Source: Shewanella sp. MBTL60-007 (lineage in GTDB: Bacteria; Pseudomonadota; Gammaproteobacteria; Enterobacterales; Shewanellaceae). From it: a stretch of 64,000 nt of DNA. The position numbers were made by a program, and so were the translations under genes. The DNA lies in the NCBI RefSeq assembly GCF_019654915.1, contig NZ_BPET01000009.1, positions 1 through 64,000 on the forward strand, written 5' to 3'. The notes below the pieces were generated by a model. It was given only the letters and a program-made list of their open reading frames with translations, was not told the DNA's origin and searched no databases. Below are positions 20,101 to 29,284 of this stretch, piece after piece; the first letter of the stretch is position 1, and each line of letters opens with the position of its first letter.

Positions 20101-22092
20101 GTCGTCTGGGAAGTGCTTTCAGCGCCTAAACATGCCTATACCTCTATTGACTTAGGTATGGATGTAAATGGCGACGAAGATATTCAATGGCTAGATGAAG
20201 CTCTATGTTATTCATGGACCGATAATGGTGACTTCTGTGCCATCAACAACCCAGTTCCTGGCAGATACTGGGCCATTGCCGCAAACTGGAAGTTTGACTA
20301 TGAGGATGAAAAAAATCTTGCCGATGAGTTTGCACTAAGCTTAGGCATAGTTGGAGGAGAAGATGACGGCAACCTTAGTGCCGAAGGTCCTGCAACCAAC
20401 GATGGCTTAACGCCCTATCAAGTCAAGCTCAACTATAACCTCCCAGGAGCCGTTGAAGGCGATACCTACTACGGCGTGGTTGCGATGGGCAGTGACGAGT
20501 ACAACGCCACAAACTTGGGTGACTTTGCCGTTAAGCTACAACACTTTGGTACGGACACAGAAGTTAGCGCCTCGCAAACTGCCGCTAAAGAAGGGGATAT
20601 TGTCGACTTTGTGGTTAATTTAGCCCCCAACTTACTGGCAGGAGAAAGGGAGTTTAGTCTAAATGCGAGCTTAAGTGATGGCATGCAACTGATCACAGAC
20701 TCAGTCAGTGTGGGTGGTGTCGGTAACTACACAGATGGACTCATGGTCGAAGGCAATGACATTAGCGTGAATGCCACTCAACCTTCATCAAGTGACATGC
20801 CACGCCACTATGTGTTTACCACTAACCTTAGCGATGCCACCTGTAAGGTACCTTATGGTGACGATGAGACCTTCTATGATCTGCCTATGCAGGGTTTCAA
20901 TCATATGGGAATTTCAGGCCTGTCGAATCAAACGGTATTCATCCCACTGAGTGAGAGCGGCTTACCCCATGTACCGCTTTACGGTAATCCAGAAGTGTTT
21001 GGTCAAGATATTCTCGCGATTTCGCCCTTTGGTTATGTACAGTTTGATCCTATGCCTGACTTCTGGAATATGAATCTGCCGTTCGATGACGATTTCCAAA
21101 CCTTCCCCGATACCATGGTCGCTCCTCTGTGGCGTGGTGATGTGAGAATGCCCGAGCCAAGATTAAACTGGGAGACTTTCCGCTATGAGCATGTCGTTTA
21201 TGGTGCCATTACAGATAAGCACTATATTTTCCAGTGGGATGGTGGTGAAGAATGGAGCGCATTCTTGAGCGGAAACTCGAACCCGGATCCTGATGCCAAG
21301 TTCAATGTGCAAACCATTATTGCAACAGATATCAGCTTCGATGCTGAAACCCCTGAAATTATTTTTGCATACAAGACACTAGAGTCTAACAACGATCACC
21401 TCGGCTCTATCGGTCTGCACGGATATTGGGGCGAGCGCGCAAGCATGGGGCCTGCCTTTGGATGGCTTAACGATGGGTTTGCCTACAAAGATGTAAACGA
21501 AAAAGTGTCGGCGGGCACGGTTGTCTGCGCCGACTACCGTGGTCCAGAGCAGACAGCTGTATCACTTAAGTTCTCTGCTCGTGTATCGGCATCCGCTATT
21601 GGTAACGAAAACTCACTGATAGTCGCAAGCCAATATGCAGACTCGGAGTTACTCACTATCACCCATAACTTGGCTGCGCCAAGTAATATTACACTTGCAC
21701 CTATAGCTGATATGACAATGGAGGAAAATACCACGCTTGAAGGCATAACCGTGATGTACAACGATGTGAAAGGAACTGCAAACGGCATCATAGTTAGCGG
21801 TGAAAATATCACAGCAACGATTAACGGTGACAGCTTTGCTATCACGCCTGACAACGATTGGCATGGCACAACTGAAGTTACCGTTACGGTGCATGATATG
21901 GCTTACCCTTCGGATCAAGCGTCAACCCGCTTTATGCTAACGGTAAATTCTGATGGGGTAGAGCCTACTCCGCCACCAGCAGAAGAGTCGCCAGATGAGC
22001 AACCAGAGTCAGATTCAAGTGGTGGTAGCTTAGGCTTCTTAGCGCTAGCCTTACTCGGAGTGCTAGCTGCGGGTCGCAGAAAGTATCAATAG
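17134..22092 (+). CDS. Large secreted S8 (subtilisin-family) protease with GlyGly-CTERM tail, copy 1
   Basis: 1652 residues. A signal peptide (MKIKKISLMTLAAIYAASAGAAA) precedes an I9-like propeptide (about 95-205; TYIVELSDKPVSLY to GVRNVSLEKRYEL). The S8 catalytic domain has Asp241 (VLDTGINSDHPS), His329 (NGHGSHTAS) and Ser702 (SGTSMAAPHVAGA). The ~370-residue gap between His and Ser holds a PA-type insert. A long beta-rich region follows, then a late cadherin/Ig-like segment, an acidic Pro linker, and a terminal SSGG + hydrophobic helix + GRRK tail. That tail is the GlyGly-CTERM signal, processed by rhombosortase in species exporting enzymes through type II secretion. It would be an extracellular or surface-attached protease. 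Confidence 0.93.
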   Translation: MKIKKISLMTLAAIYAASAGAAASSSTDDNIRSIEITDAILKYNEDIKNRKQRNGSIDAARNNMGKNVHRAIATSTDRKVPFQYQAGLIGEQTYIVELSDKPVSLYRGGTAHYQATSPTMNSVPVMLNARAHNKLDVQSSAVKSYSRYLTEKQDSVLALISGQAELKNRYTLAFNGMAIKMTQEQAARLAQEPGVRNVSLEKRYELHSDTGPKHIAADGLWTGSAADDKYKGEGIVIGVLDTGINSDHPSFAAVAGDGYIHQMPTRYNHYLGDCEKAEFVNMCNDKLIGIRSYESITDSYMDGAFQPDQPSWNITEPKRPQNGEDYNGHGSHTASTAAGNELFNVDHVLGTPGETGDGVSTGLQFEHLSGVAPRANIIMYQVCYPGDGSYGDGYGGCPGSALLAGIEDAVADGVDVINYSIGSTFGTFPWDDPMELGFLAAREAGISVSASAGNSYAPQYASQARGAIDHFSPWLTSVAASTHGREISVEGKMITAATGGDQPLPDLEGAGISGEYTGPVIEAKAYGNEYEKCNDPFPEGFFDTDPQGTPFSTAPIVVCKRGDIPRVTKATNVQSGGAGGFILWNASYADPVHNDPYAIPGINIDNGNYAGNYANGYFGLQDWLASGSDHSLTITASEVFLSQRNADYVADFSSRGPNLEAPDVMSPNVAAPGVDVYAAWADEMPFSMYGMPADYAAISGTSMAAPHVAGAMALLSQSHPNWTPAQIQSALMTTASLEGVTRSRDGYPFDPVDAGHSDAGSGVINVSRANQAGLLLDETAENYRAANPNNGGNIHTLNLPYFYHDSCPGTCSWMRTVTATQDGTWSVDANPLEIDGAPMLELEVSPKQFTLQAGESQTISLKAKVLQIEAIGANSSVIQLSGAVSLTPSNSALPNQHLPVGVRYSGDTLPSEVSGIIHREQGHTLTPMLNTAEIQSFNSQVFGLSKGERHDAELQRAEVRMYSDGFTRQEIEDGGAKVIFFDVPEGTKRVVWEVLSAPKHAYTSIDLGMDVNGDEDIQWLDEALCYSWTDNGDFCAINNPVPGRYWAIAANWKFDYEDEKNLADEFALSLGIVGGEDDGNLSAEGPATNDGLTPYQVKLNYNLPGAVEGDTYYGVVAMGSDEYNATNLGDFAVKLQHFGTDTEVSASQTAAKEGDIVDFVVNLAPNLLAGEREFSLNASLSDGMQLITDSVSVGGVGNYTDGLMVEGNDISVNATQPSSSDMPRHYVFTTNLSDATCKVPYGDDETFYDLPMQGFNHMGISGLSNQTVFIPLSESGLPHVPLYGNPEVFGQDILAISPFGYVQFDPMPDFWNMNLPFDDDFQTFPDTMVAPLWRGDVRMPEPRLNWETFRYEHVVYGAITDKHYIFQWDGGEEWSAFLSGNSNPDPDAKFNVQTIIATDISFDAETPEIIFAYKTLESNNDHLGSIGLHGYWGERASMGPAFGWLNDGFAYKDVNEKVSAGTVVCADYRGPEQTAVSLKFSARVSASAIGNENSLIVASQYADSELLTITHNLAAPSNITLAPIADMTMEENTTLEGITVMYNDVKGTANGIIVSGENITATINGDSFAITPDNDWHGTTEVTVTVHDMAYPSDQASTRFMLTVNSDGVEPTPPPAEESPDEQPESDSSGGSLGFLALALLGVLAAGRRKYQ

Positions 22093-22123
22093 GCTTACGT
22101 AATAAAAATAAATGGAAGTCATC

Positions 22124-22149
22124 AAAAGGGCCCTTGCGGGCCCTTTTTT
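22124..22149 (+). terminator. Terminator of the first subtilase gene
   Basis: The stem AAAAGGGCCC / GGGCCCTTTT with a 4-base loop is followed by a T tract, 31 bases after the stop. Confidence 0.9.
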
Positions 22150-22175
22150 CGAAATATCTAATTATGAATATTGAC

Positions 22176-23120
22176 CTAAGGCTGGTTACAAAACGGGTTA
22201 CTTTGTTTTTTTATATACCCATTTCCATTCTCAAGCATCAACTGTAAAAAACGCTTAGCCGCAACGCTCGCCTGACTTCGTAGCATCACCACACTAAAAC
22301 ACACATCCAACTGTGGCATATCGACGGGTTTAAAAATATGTAACTCATCCGCTACCGCTTCATCGAATAACGCCACCTGAGGGGTTAGGGCTAACATCTG
22401 CGAATGCTGCATGGCCGCCTTAATCGGCGGAAAAGCGTCATAATGTAAAAGCCCTGCAAAATCACTTCGATACTCAAACAAGAGATCACCAAACATATCA
22501 ACAACGCCTGCGGGTAAATTCCTCGGTATGGCGATGGGGTATTGGCGAATATCCTCTAAACTCAAGCTATCACGCTGTGCAAGGGGGTGATCTTTTCTGG
22601 CACAGAAAACGGCGTTATAGGTGGGTAGGTTAAAACATTGAACTAAGGCTTCGTGGCCTATCTCCTCTCCTCTAACATCTGTCACCAACAGAGATAATTT
22701 TCCCTGAAGCAATTTGACTAAGTTAGCCTGCCAAGTCCCCTCTCCCAATTCAACATGCACATCGGGGTAGCGATCGATAAAACGGCCTATGGCAGGCCCA
22801 AGTATGGTGTTCGCAGGAACTGGACTCGTCCCTATCGCAAGGTGTCCACTGCTTTTTCCCTGCAGGTACTGCAACTCTTTTCGCAAGGTGTCGACACCTT
22901 GAATGATGCTTTCACTATGATTGAGCACCAGCTCACCCGATGGCGTCAACGACATCGCTTGATGACCACGGATTAACAGCTCTGTCCCAAGCAACCCTTC
23001 CAAACGCTGAATACTCCGAGTCAGTGACGGCTGTGCTAGGTTCAGTCGCTGCGCCGCCTTTTGGTAATTCCCCTCTCTGGCTAACACAGTAAAATTTTTT
23101 AAATGTCTAAATTCAATCAA
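22176..23120 (-). CDS. LysR-family regulator, partner of the second large subtilase
   Basis: 314 residues beginning at a TTG codon at 23120 (MIEFRHLKNF); a GGATGAG-like ribosome-binding site lies just upstream and no in-frame ATG fits. It has an N-terminal winged helix (AAQRLNLAQPSLTRSIQRLEGLLGTELL) and an effector domain from ~90. It is paralogous to the LysR at 15795-16697, with matching blocks along the whole length. It is divergent from the protease at 23407 across 286 bases that carry the shared 16-mer. Control of the protease pair is inferred from position. Its stop lies just beyond the terminator of the first protease. Confidence 0.88.
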   Translation of the reverse strand: MIEFRHLKNFTVLAREGNYQKAAQRLNLAQPSLTRSIQRLEGLLGTELLIRGHQAMSLTPSGELVLNHSESIIQGVDTLRKELQYLQGKSSGHLAIGTSPVPANTILGPAIGRFIDRYPDVHVELGEGTWQANLVKLLQGKLSLLVTDVRGEEIGHEALVQCFNLPTYNAVFCARKDHPLAQRDSLSLEDIRQYPIAIPRNLPAGVVDMFGDLLFEYRSDFAGLLHYDAFPPIKAAMQHSQMLALTPQVALFDEAVADELHIFKPVDMPQLDVCFSVVMLRSQASVAAKRFLQLMLENGNGYIKKQSNPFCNQP

Positions 23121-23192
23121 GACTCATCCGAAAGTCATCCATTAACAGATTAACAACATACTCAGGTTAAAAATAATGGACAAGTAAGCGGC

Positions 23193-23208
23193 TGTTACAA
23201 CTTGTATC
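23193..23208. promoter_or_regulatory. Operator-like sequence, copy 2 of the shared 16-mer
   Basis: TGTTACAACTTGTATC is identical to 16871-16886. It is centred on TACAA-C-TTGTA, lies 73 bases from the lysR start and ~200 from the protease start. The downstream TTGTAAC half present in copy 1 is missing here. Confidence 0.65.
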
Positions 23209-23406
23209 GATAAGCCTAAAAAAAGCAAACAACCATAAAAAACATAACCCGTTGTTATACATAAAATAAAGAATGGCTCCCTCATAGATGTATACAGAAT
23301 GCGTATCGAAGCATACGTATAACACATTAGCCGTTAACAGCTAGCTACCGTAAAAACAAAGTGCAAAATTAACAACTTTGCAACAACAAACAACAAGGAA
23401 TGGAAC

Positions 23407-26400
23407 ATGAAACTCAAGAAAATTAGCGTAGTCACCATGGCTGCGTTATATGCTACTGGGTTAGGGACGCTAGTCGCGAACCCTCTATCCATAGACACCA
23501 CCAATGGTGGTAATAGTGAACTCATCGGCATAAAGCTTACACCAGAGCAAATCGAACAATATAAAAACAAGCCAAAACACCCTGGTGTCAATCAAGCAAA
23601 CCGTCCAGGCCAAGTCGGTATGAACGTGCACCGTGCCGCCAAAGGCAGCAGCCATAAAGCCCCGTTTGTATGGGAAGATGAAATTGAAGGCGAACACACC
23701 TACATTATTCAGTTAATGGATGCGCCTATTGCACTGTATCAAGGTGAGCGACCTGAGTTTGCAGCAACCTCTCCACGTAGTCAGCAACCATCGATGCGTA
23801 GCAGTGAGCGCTTCGGTACACTCGATGTTAAGAGCCAAGCCGTTAAGAGCTACCGTAACTTCTTAACTGAGACTCAAGACTTAACCGCAAGCAAGATCAG
23901 AGCGGTCGCACCACGTGCCGAGATCAAGCGCCGCTTTAACGTTGCGCTAAACGGCATGACTATGACTCTAAGCCAACAAGAAGCAGCTAAAGTTGCCGAG
24001 CTGGCTGGTGTGAAAGCTGTGACTCGCGCTAAAGAATACAAACTCTTTACCGATGTCGGCCCTAAGCACATTGGCGCAGATATGGTTTGGCAAGGTAACG
24101 GAGTACCCGATGGCGTAGAGATGCGCGGTGAAGGTATCGTTGCCGGTATTATCGATACCGGTATTAACTCAGATCACCCTTCTTTTGCGGCCGTTTCTGG
24201 CGATGGTTACGTTCATAGCAATCCACTCGGCGAAGGCAATTTCGTCGGTGACTGTGTTGAATATCCAAACATGTGTAATAGCAAACTTATCGGTGTACGC
24301 TCATACGATATCATTACTGATACCTTTAAAGACCCAGTATTCCAACCCGATATTCCAGAGTGGGAAGTTGATTATAAACGAGCACCAAACGGTGAAGATT
24401 ACAACGGCCACGGCTCACACACTGCAGGTACTGTTGCCGGTAACGTTCTACACGATGTCGCCTTTCAGCTAGCAGGGATCACAGAGAAGTCTGATGGTTT
24501 CGATACCCCATTAGTCTTCCCAGAGATCTCTGGTGTTGCCCCTCGCGCCAACATTATTGCCTACCAAGTCTGTTACCCTGGTGGTGGCTCATTTGGTGAG
24601 ACCTATGGTGGTTGTCCTGGTGATGCACTTGTTGCGGCAATTGAAGATGCGATTGTTGATGGCGTGGACGTTATTAACTTCTCAATTGGTGGTCTTGAAA
24701 GCTTACCTTGGTACGATGCCATTGAAATGGCATTCCTATCTGCACGTGAAGCCGGTATTTCAGTTGCTGCATCGGCAGGTAACTGGGGCCAATATGGTCC
24801 ATCTTATATCGACCACGTATCACCTTGGTTAACCTCTGTTGCTGCAAGTACCCATGGCCGTCAAATTGAGCCTGTTGCGGGTCGCATCAGTGACTATGTG
24901 GGTGCCAATGCACCTGAAGATATCGAAGGTTACGGGATCACAGGCGACTTTACCGGTAATTTAGTCGATGCAGCAGATTTTGGCGATGAACTGTGTTTAG
25001 AGCCGTTTGCAGAAGGCACCTTTGAAAGTGACGATATTGTCCTATGTAAGCGTGGTGATATTGCCCGCGTACAAAAAGGCGTTAACGTTGCCGAAGGCGG
25101 CGCTGGCGGTGTAATCCTTTATAACGCTATCTCTTGGGATGATGGTCGAGGCGGTAATAGTCTTAACTTAAACCCATTCCCAATCCCAGGTATGCACATC
25201 GATATGGCATCGGGTAATGCGCTTGTGGACTGGGTAGCAAACTCAGAGACAGCACCTCAGCTCAGTATCTACGCATCTGAAATCACCACCACAGAACGTG
25301 AAGCCGATATCTTAGCTAACTTCTCATCTCGTGGGCCAAGCACAACGAACCCAAATACTATGGTGCCTAACGTATCTGCGCCGGGTGTCGATGTTTTTGC
25401 CGCCTACTCAGATGAAATGCCATTTAGCCTGTATCCAGCACCAAGCGACTATGTGGCAATCAGCGGTACCTCGATGTCAGGTCCTCATGTTGCGGGTGCA
25501 CTGGCCTTGCTAACACAGGCGCATCCACAATGGACGCCAGCGATGATCCAGTCAGCATTGATGATGACGGCACAATCAGGCAAAGCCTATAACAATGATT
25601 ATCCACCAACACTGGAAACTGCCAGTTTCCATCAAATGGGTAGCGGCGTCATCAATGTGGCTAGAGCGGTAAAAGCGGGTCTTGTCATGGATGAGAACGG
25701 TGACAACTACCGCGCAGCTAACCCAATGGAAGGCGGTGATGTAACAGCGCTTAACGTACCTTATCTAGTCAATGCTGAGTGTAAAAGCACCTGTACTTGG
25801 ATGCGTACCTTTACCGCAACACAAGATGGTGAGTGGACCGTTGATTCAGAAGTACTTGAAATGGACGGCGCACCGTTCTTAGAGCTAGACGTGCATCCAA
25901 AGACCTTTATGGTTAAAGCCGGTGAAACTCAAAGCATCATGGTAACGGCCAAAGTGCTAGATGTGACCTCGGTGAACGCGAGTTCAGCTAACCTTGATCT
26001 GTTCGGTAAGGTTCACCTAACACCTGCAGATAAATCGGTTCCGAATCAATACCTACCGGTTATCGCAAGCTTTAGCGGTTCAAACCTTCCTGAAATCGTA
26101 TCGGGCCTTATCCACCGTGATAACGGTACCTTGTTGACACCAGAGCTAATGACAAAAGAGATTGCAGAACTCAATGTTAAAGTTCACGGCTTAACGGCAG
26201 GTGATGTGGTTGAAAGCCAGCTAAGCGCGGCCTATGTCAACTTCGAAGATCCTGAAACCATGGTAGATAACCCTGGTATCAAAGTGCACTTTTTTGACGT
26301 ACCAGAAGGTACAGCACGTATCGTTTGGGAGCAGGTATCAGAAGATAAAGCGGCAGCTTCATCCCTCGATATCGGTATGGATCTTAATGAAAATGGTCTA

Positions 26401-28314
26401 GTTGAATGGTATGACGAGGCGATCTGTTATTCGTTTACCGATGTACAAGACTACTGTGCAATCAACAACCCTGTTCCAGGTCGCTACTGGGCGATGCTAG
26501 GTAACTTTAAACGTCCTTGGGGCGATGAAGAAGATACACTAGATACCATCACCACAAGCTTAGCGATTATTCCAAGTATGGATAATGGTGACTTAAGCGT
26601 GACTGGTCCGCAAACGACTAACGGTTTAGAGCCCTATAACTTAGCCATGAACTGGTCTCTAGAAGGCGCAGCTAAAGGCGATCGTTTCTATGGATTAGTC
26701 GAAGTCGGAAATAGTGCTGACAATGTGGGCAACCTTGGCAAGATGGCGCTCAACTTAGTCCATGCTGGTGACGATGTGATGATTAACACCAGTCAGCAGC
26801 AAGCTAAAGAGGGTGATATTGTTCAAGTTAATGTTCAGATGGCACCTAACATGGTTGGCCTAGAACGTGATGTGAACATGCAGCTAAACCTGCCAGAAGG
26901 TTTACAGCTTATTGCTGACTCAGTAACGGCAAGCAGCAGCAACCAAGACTTGGCCGATGCACTTACCGTTGAAGGCAATCAAATCAGTCTTGCTACAATG
27001 CAGCAGGCCAGCAATAGCCAGGCACGTGAGTATCAGTTTACGACCAGTGAAGATGATATGACTTGTCGTGTTCCTGTTGGTTCAAACCCATACTACCTCG
27101 ACCTATATGGCGAAGCCTACATCGAGCCTGAATTTGCCATTGGTGGCCGCGCGAATGAAACCATTACCGTGCCATTAAGTATCTTCGGTGTCGATAGGAT
27201 CCCACTTTACAACAACAATCCAGACTACATGGAGAAAGACACGCTGACTATCTCGCCAGCGGGTTTCATTCAACTTGATAGTATGCCGCTATTCTGGCCC
27301 CTGCACTTCCCAATGGATGAACAGTTCTTCCCAGATACAGTGATTGCACCGCTTTGGCGTGGTGATGGATTTATGCTACCGGGCTTCGATATGGAGACAG
27401 AAGCTTATGATGGTGTATCTCTCGCATCGACCACAGATGGTCGCTACCTGATTGTCGAGTGGGATAACATGCGCCAAGAGTTTGCCTTCGGTGTTAACTT
27501 TGACCCTGACTACGATGCACGCTATAGCTTCGAGCTTATTGCATCAACTGAGCTGAACTTCTCTGCAGGCGAACATGAGTTTATCTTCGCTTACGATAAG
27601 ATCACAGGTAAGAAGTCGCACTTAGGTTCTATTGGTCTGCATGGTTTCCATGGCCCACGTGGCACCTTCGGTCCAGCTTATGGCTACACCGGTGACAGCT
27701 ACTCCTTCAACGATGTTGATGAGAAAGTCTCTGAGGGTCTAGTGGTTTGTGCTAACTACTTTGGCCCCGAGCAATCAGCTATTGAAGTGTCATTCTCTGC
27801 ACGTGTTGCCGCGGCGGGTGTAGGCCAAGATCTACAGATCTCTGTAGACAGTGATTACACAGGCAGCGACAGCATCACCACAACATCAGTGCTAAAAGTG
27901 CCTTCAAATCTTGCGATTGGTGCCTTAAATGACATGAGTGTTGATGAGAATGAAAGCATCAGCTTTGAAGTGATGGTTCAGGATAAAGAAAACACAGCCA
28001 ACGGCATTCAAGTGTCTGCAGAGCATGTAACTGCAGTAGTTGAAGGCAGTATGGTGACACTGACTCCTGACGCAGATTGGCATGGCGACACCACGGTGAC
28101 CGTAACGGCCCATGACTTAGCCTTCCCTAATGACGCAGTGCAAACTAGCTTCACTCTCACGGTAAACTCAGATGGCACAGAGCCGACTCCGCCACCAGCG
28201 GAAGAGACTCCAGATGTTGAAGAGCAAGATACCGACTCGAGCGGTGGTAGCTTAGGCTTCCTAGGTCTTGCACTACTAGGCTTATTCGCAGCTGGTCGTA
28301 GAAAGCTGCACTAA
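23407..28314 (+). CDS. Large secreted S8 (subtilisin-family) protease with GlyGly-CTERM tail, copy 2
   Basis: 1635 residues, collinear with the protein at 17134-22092. A signal peptide (MKLKKISVVTMAALYATGLGTLVA) and I9-like propeptide (about 95-215) precede catalytic Asp250 (IIDTGINSDHPS), His335 (NGHGSHTAG) and Ser689 (SGTSMSGPHVAGA). A PA-type insert lies between His and Ser, then the same long beta region (shared blocks such as TWMRTFTATQDG and AICYSFTD-x-x-x-YCAINNPVPGRYWA), and the same acidic Pro linker and GlyGly-CTERM tail (SSGGSLGFLGLALLGLFAAG). It is a paralogue of its neighbour, not a recent copy: conserved blocks are separated by many substitutions and small indels. Predicted secreted or surface protease; substrate unknown. 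Confidence 0.93.
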   Translation: MKLKKISVVTMAALYATGLGTLVANPLSIDTTNGGNSELIGIKLTPEQIEQYKNKPKHPGVNQANRPGQVGMNVHRAAKGSSHKAPFVWEDEIEGEHTYIIQLMDAPIALYQGERPEFAATSPRSQQPSMRSSERFGTLDVKSQAVKSYRNFLTETQDLTASKIRAVAPRAEIKRRFNVALNGMTMTLSQQEAAKVAELAGVKAVTRAKEYKLFTDVGPKHIGADMVWQGNGVPDGVEMRGEGIVAGIIDTGINSDHPSFAAVSGDGYVHSNPLGEGNFVGDCVEYPNMCNSKLIGVRSYDIITDTFKDPVFQPDIPEWEVDYKRAPNGEDYNGHGSHTAGTVAGNVLHDVAFQLAGITEKSDGFDTPLVFPEISGVAPRANIIAYQVCYPGGGSFGETYGGCPGDALVAAIEDAIVDGVDVINFSIGGLESLPWYDAIEMAFLSAREAGISVAASAGNWGQYGPSYIDHVSPWLTSVAASTHGRQIEPVAGRISDYVGANAPEDIEGYGITGDFTGNLVDAADFGDELCLEPFAEGTFESDDIVLCKRGDIARVQKGVNVAEGGAGGVILYNAISWDDGRGGNSLNLNPFPIPGMHIDMASGNALVDWVANSETAPQLSIYASEITTTEREADILANFSSRGPSTTNPNTMVPNVSAPGVDVFAAYSDEMPFSLYPAPSDYVAISGTSMSGPHVAGALALLTQAHPQWTPAMIQSALMMTAQSGKAYNNDYPPTLETASFHQMGSGVINVARAVKAGLVMDENGDNYRAANPMEGGDVTALNVPYLVNAECKSTCTWMRTFTATQDGEWTVDSEVLEMDGAPFLELDVHPKTFMVKAGETQSIMVTAKVLDVTSVNASSANLDLFGKVHLTPADKSVPNQYLPVIASFSGSNLPEIVSGLIHRDNGTLLTPELMTKEIAELNVKVHGLTAGDVVESQLSAAYVNFEDPETMVDNPGIKVHFFDVPEGTARIVWEQVSEDKAAASSLDIGMDLNENGLVEWYDEAICYSFTDVQDYCAINNPVPGRYWAMLGNFKRPWGDEEDTLDTITTSLAIIPSMDNGDLSVTGPQTTNGLEPYNLAMNWSLEGAAKGDRFYGLVEVGNSADNVGNLGKMALNLVHAGDDVMINTSQQQAKEGDIVQVNVQMAPNMVGLERDVNMQLNLPEGLQLIADSVTASSSNQDLADALTVEGNQISLATMQQASNSQAREYQFTTSEDDMTCRVPVGSNPYYLDLYGEAYIEPEFAIGGRANETITVPLSIFGVDRIPLYNNNPDYMEKDTLTISPAGFIQLDSMPLFWPLHFPMDEQFFPDTVIAPLWRGDGFMLPGFDMETEAYDGVSLASTTDGRYLIVEWDNMRQEFAFGVNFDPDYDARYSFELIASTELNFSAGEHEFIFAYDKITGKKSHLGSIGLHGFHGPRGTFGPAYGYTGDSYSFNDVDEKVSEGLVVCANYFGPEQSAIEVSFSARVAAAGVGQDLQISVDSDYTGSDSITTTSVLKVPSNLAIGALNDMSVDENESISFEVMVQDKENTANGIQVSAEHVTAVVEGSMVTLTPDADWHGDTTVTVTAHDLAFPNDAVQTSFTLTVNSDGTEPTPPPAEETPDVEEQDTDSSGGSLGFLGLALLGLFAAGRRKLH

Positions 28315-28398
28315 AATCGCAGTTAGACCAAACGCTTTAACGAGCATTGAGGTTAAGTAACTGCTCCAATTGTTTTCACAACGCTTAACCTTGTTTTT

Positions 28399-28425
28399 GG
28401 GCCCTCATATGAGGGCCCTTTTTTT
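28399..28425 (+). terminator. Terminator of the second subtilase gene
   Basis: The palindrome GGGCCCTCATATGAGGGCCC is followed by seven Ts, 85 bases after the stop. Confidence 0.9.
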
Positions 28426-28461
28426 GCAGTATTTAAATCAGCATGACTTTATTTAACAGAT

Positions 28462-29154
28462 TTACTTAACCGACTTAATTTCGGCATCGGTAAGGTATCG
28501 CCACTCACCCAACTCTAGGCTAGGGTCGAGTTCTATCGCACCCACGCTCTCACGATGAAGCTTAGTGACCTTGTTACCAACCGCGGCCAGCATACGCTTA
28601 ACTTGATGATACTTACCTTCGGTAATCGTCAAACGTGCTTGGTTCGAGCCTAAAATCTCAAGCTCTGCCGGTTTGGTTAAACCATCTTCATTATTGAGCT
28701 GTAGACCATCGGCAAATTGCTGCACTAGCTCTTCGCTCAATGGGTCTGCCGTTTCCAGTAGGTACCGCTTACCACACTCTTTCTTAGGCGAGGTGATCTT
28801 GTGGGACCATTGGCCATCAGTGGTGATCAACACCAGACCTGTGGTATCGGCATCTAAACGACCAGCAATATGTAAGTCTTCAGGACGAATCACATCCAGC
28901 AAGCTGATCACCGATGGATACTCTTCATCTATGGTTGAACAGATAGTATCGACTGGTTTGTTTAGCATGATAAAGCGCGGGCCGATTATCGTTAGCACCT
29001 CACCATCGAGACGGATCTCATGCTCATCGGTGACTTTAAAGCCCGAGTTTTTAACCACTTCGCCATTACAAGTCACATCACCACGATGTAGGGCTTTCTT
29101 GGCAGAAACCCGAGAGTGTGAAGTTGATTCACAAATAAATTTATCTAAACGCAC
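28462..29154 (-). CDS. rsuA: 16S rRNA pseudouridine synthase RsuA
   Basis: 230 residues. An N-terminal S4 domain (MRLDKFICESTSHSRVSAKKALHRGDVTCNGE) precedes the RsuA/RluB-type catalytic domain with HIAGRLDADTTGLVLITTDG, where the Asp after GRLDA is the nucleophile, and the late KYHQVKRMLAAVGNKV block. It makes pseudouridine 516 in 16S rRNA in E. coli. The start is a GTG at 29154; an in-frame stop lies just upstream, so it cannot be longer. No Shine-Dalgarno is present; the bases before the start read CCTCCT, unusually the anti-SD sequence itself. Confidence 0.92.
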   Translation of the reverse strand: MRLDKFICESTSHSRVSAKKALHRGDVTCNGEVVKNSGFKVTDEHEIRLDGEVLTIIGPRFIMLNKPVDTICSTIDEEYPSVISLLDVIRPEDLHIAGRLDADTTGLVLITTDGQWSHKITSPKKECGKRYLLETADPLSEELVQQFADGLQLNNEDGLTKPAELEILGSNQARLTITEGKYHQVKRMLAAVGNKVTKLHRESVGAIELDPSLELGEWRYLTDAEIKSVK

Positions 29155-29284
29155 AGGAGGAACTCAGCTTATATAACCATAATGGACGACATTATGAGGC
29201 CAGTGCCGCCAAAGGGCAAAGTTTTGCTTGAATCAACAGCAACCCCAAGCGTATCGTGGAAAGCCATTTTCATGGAGATAAGAT

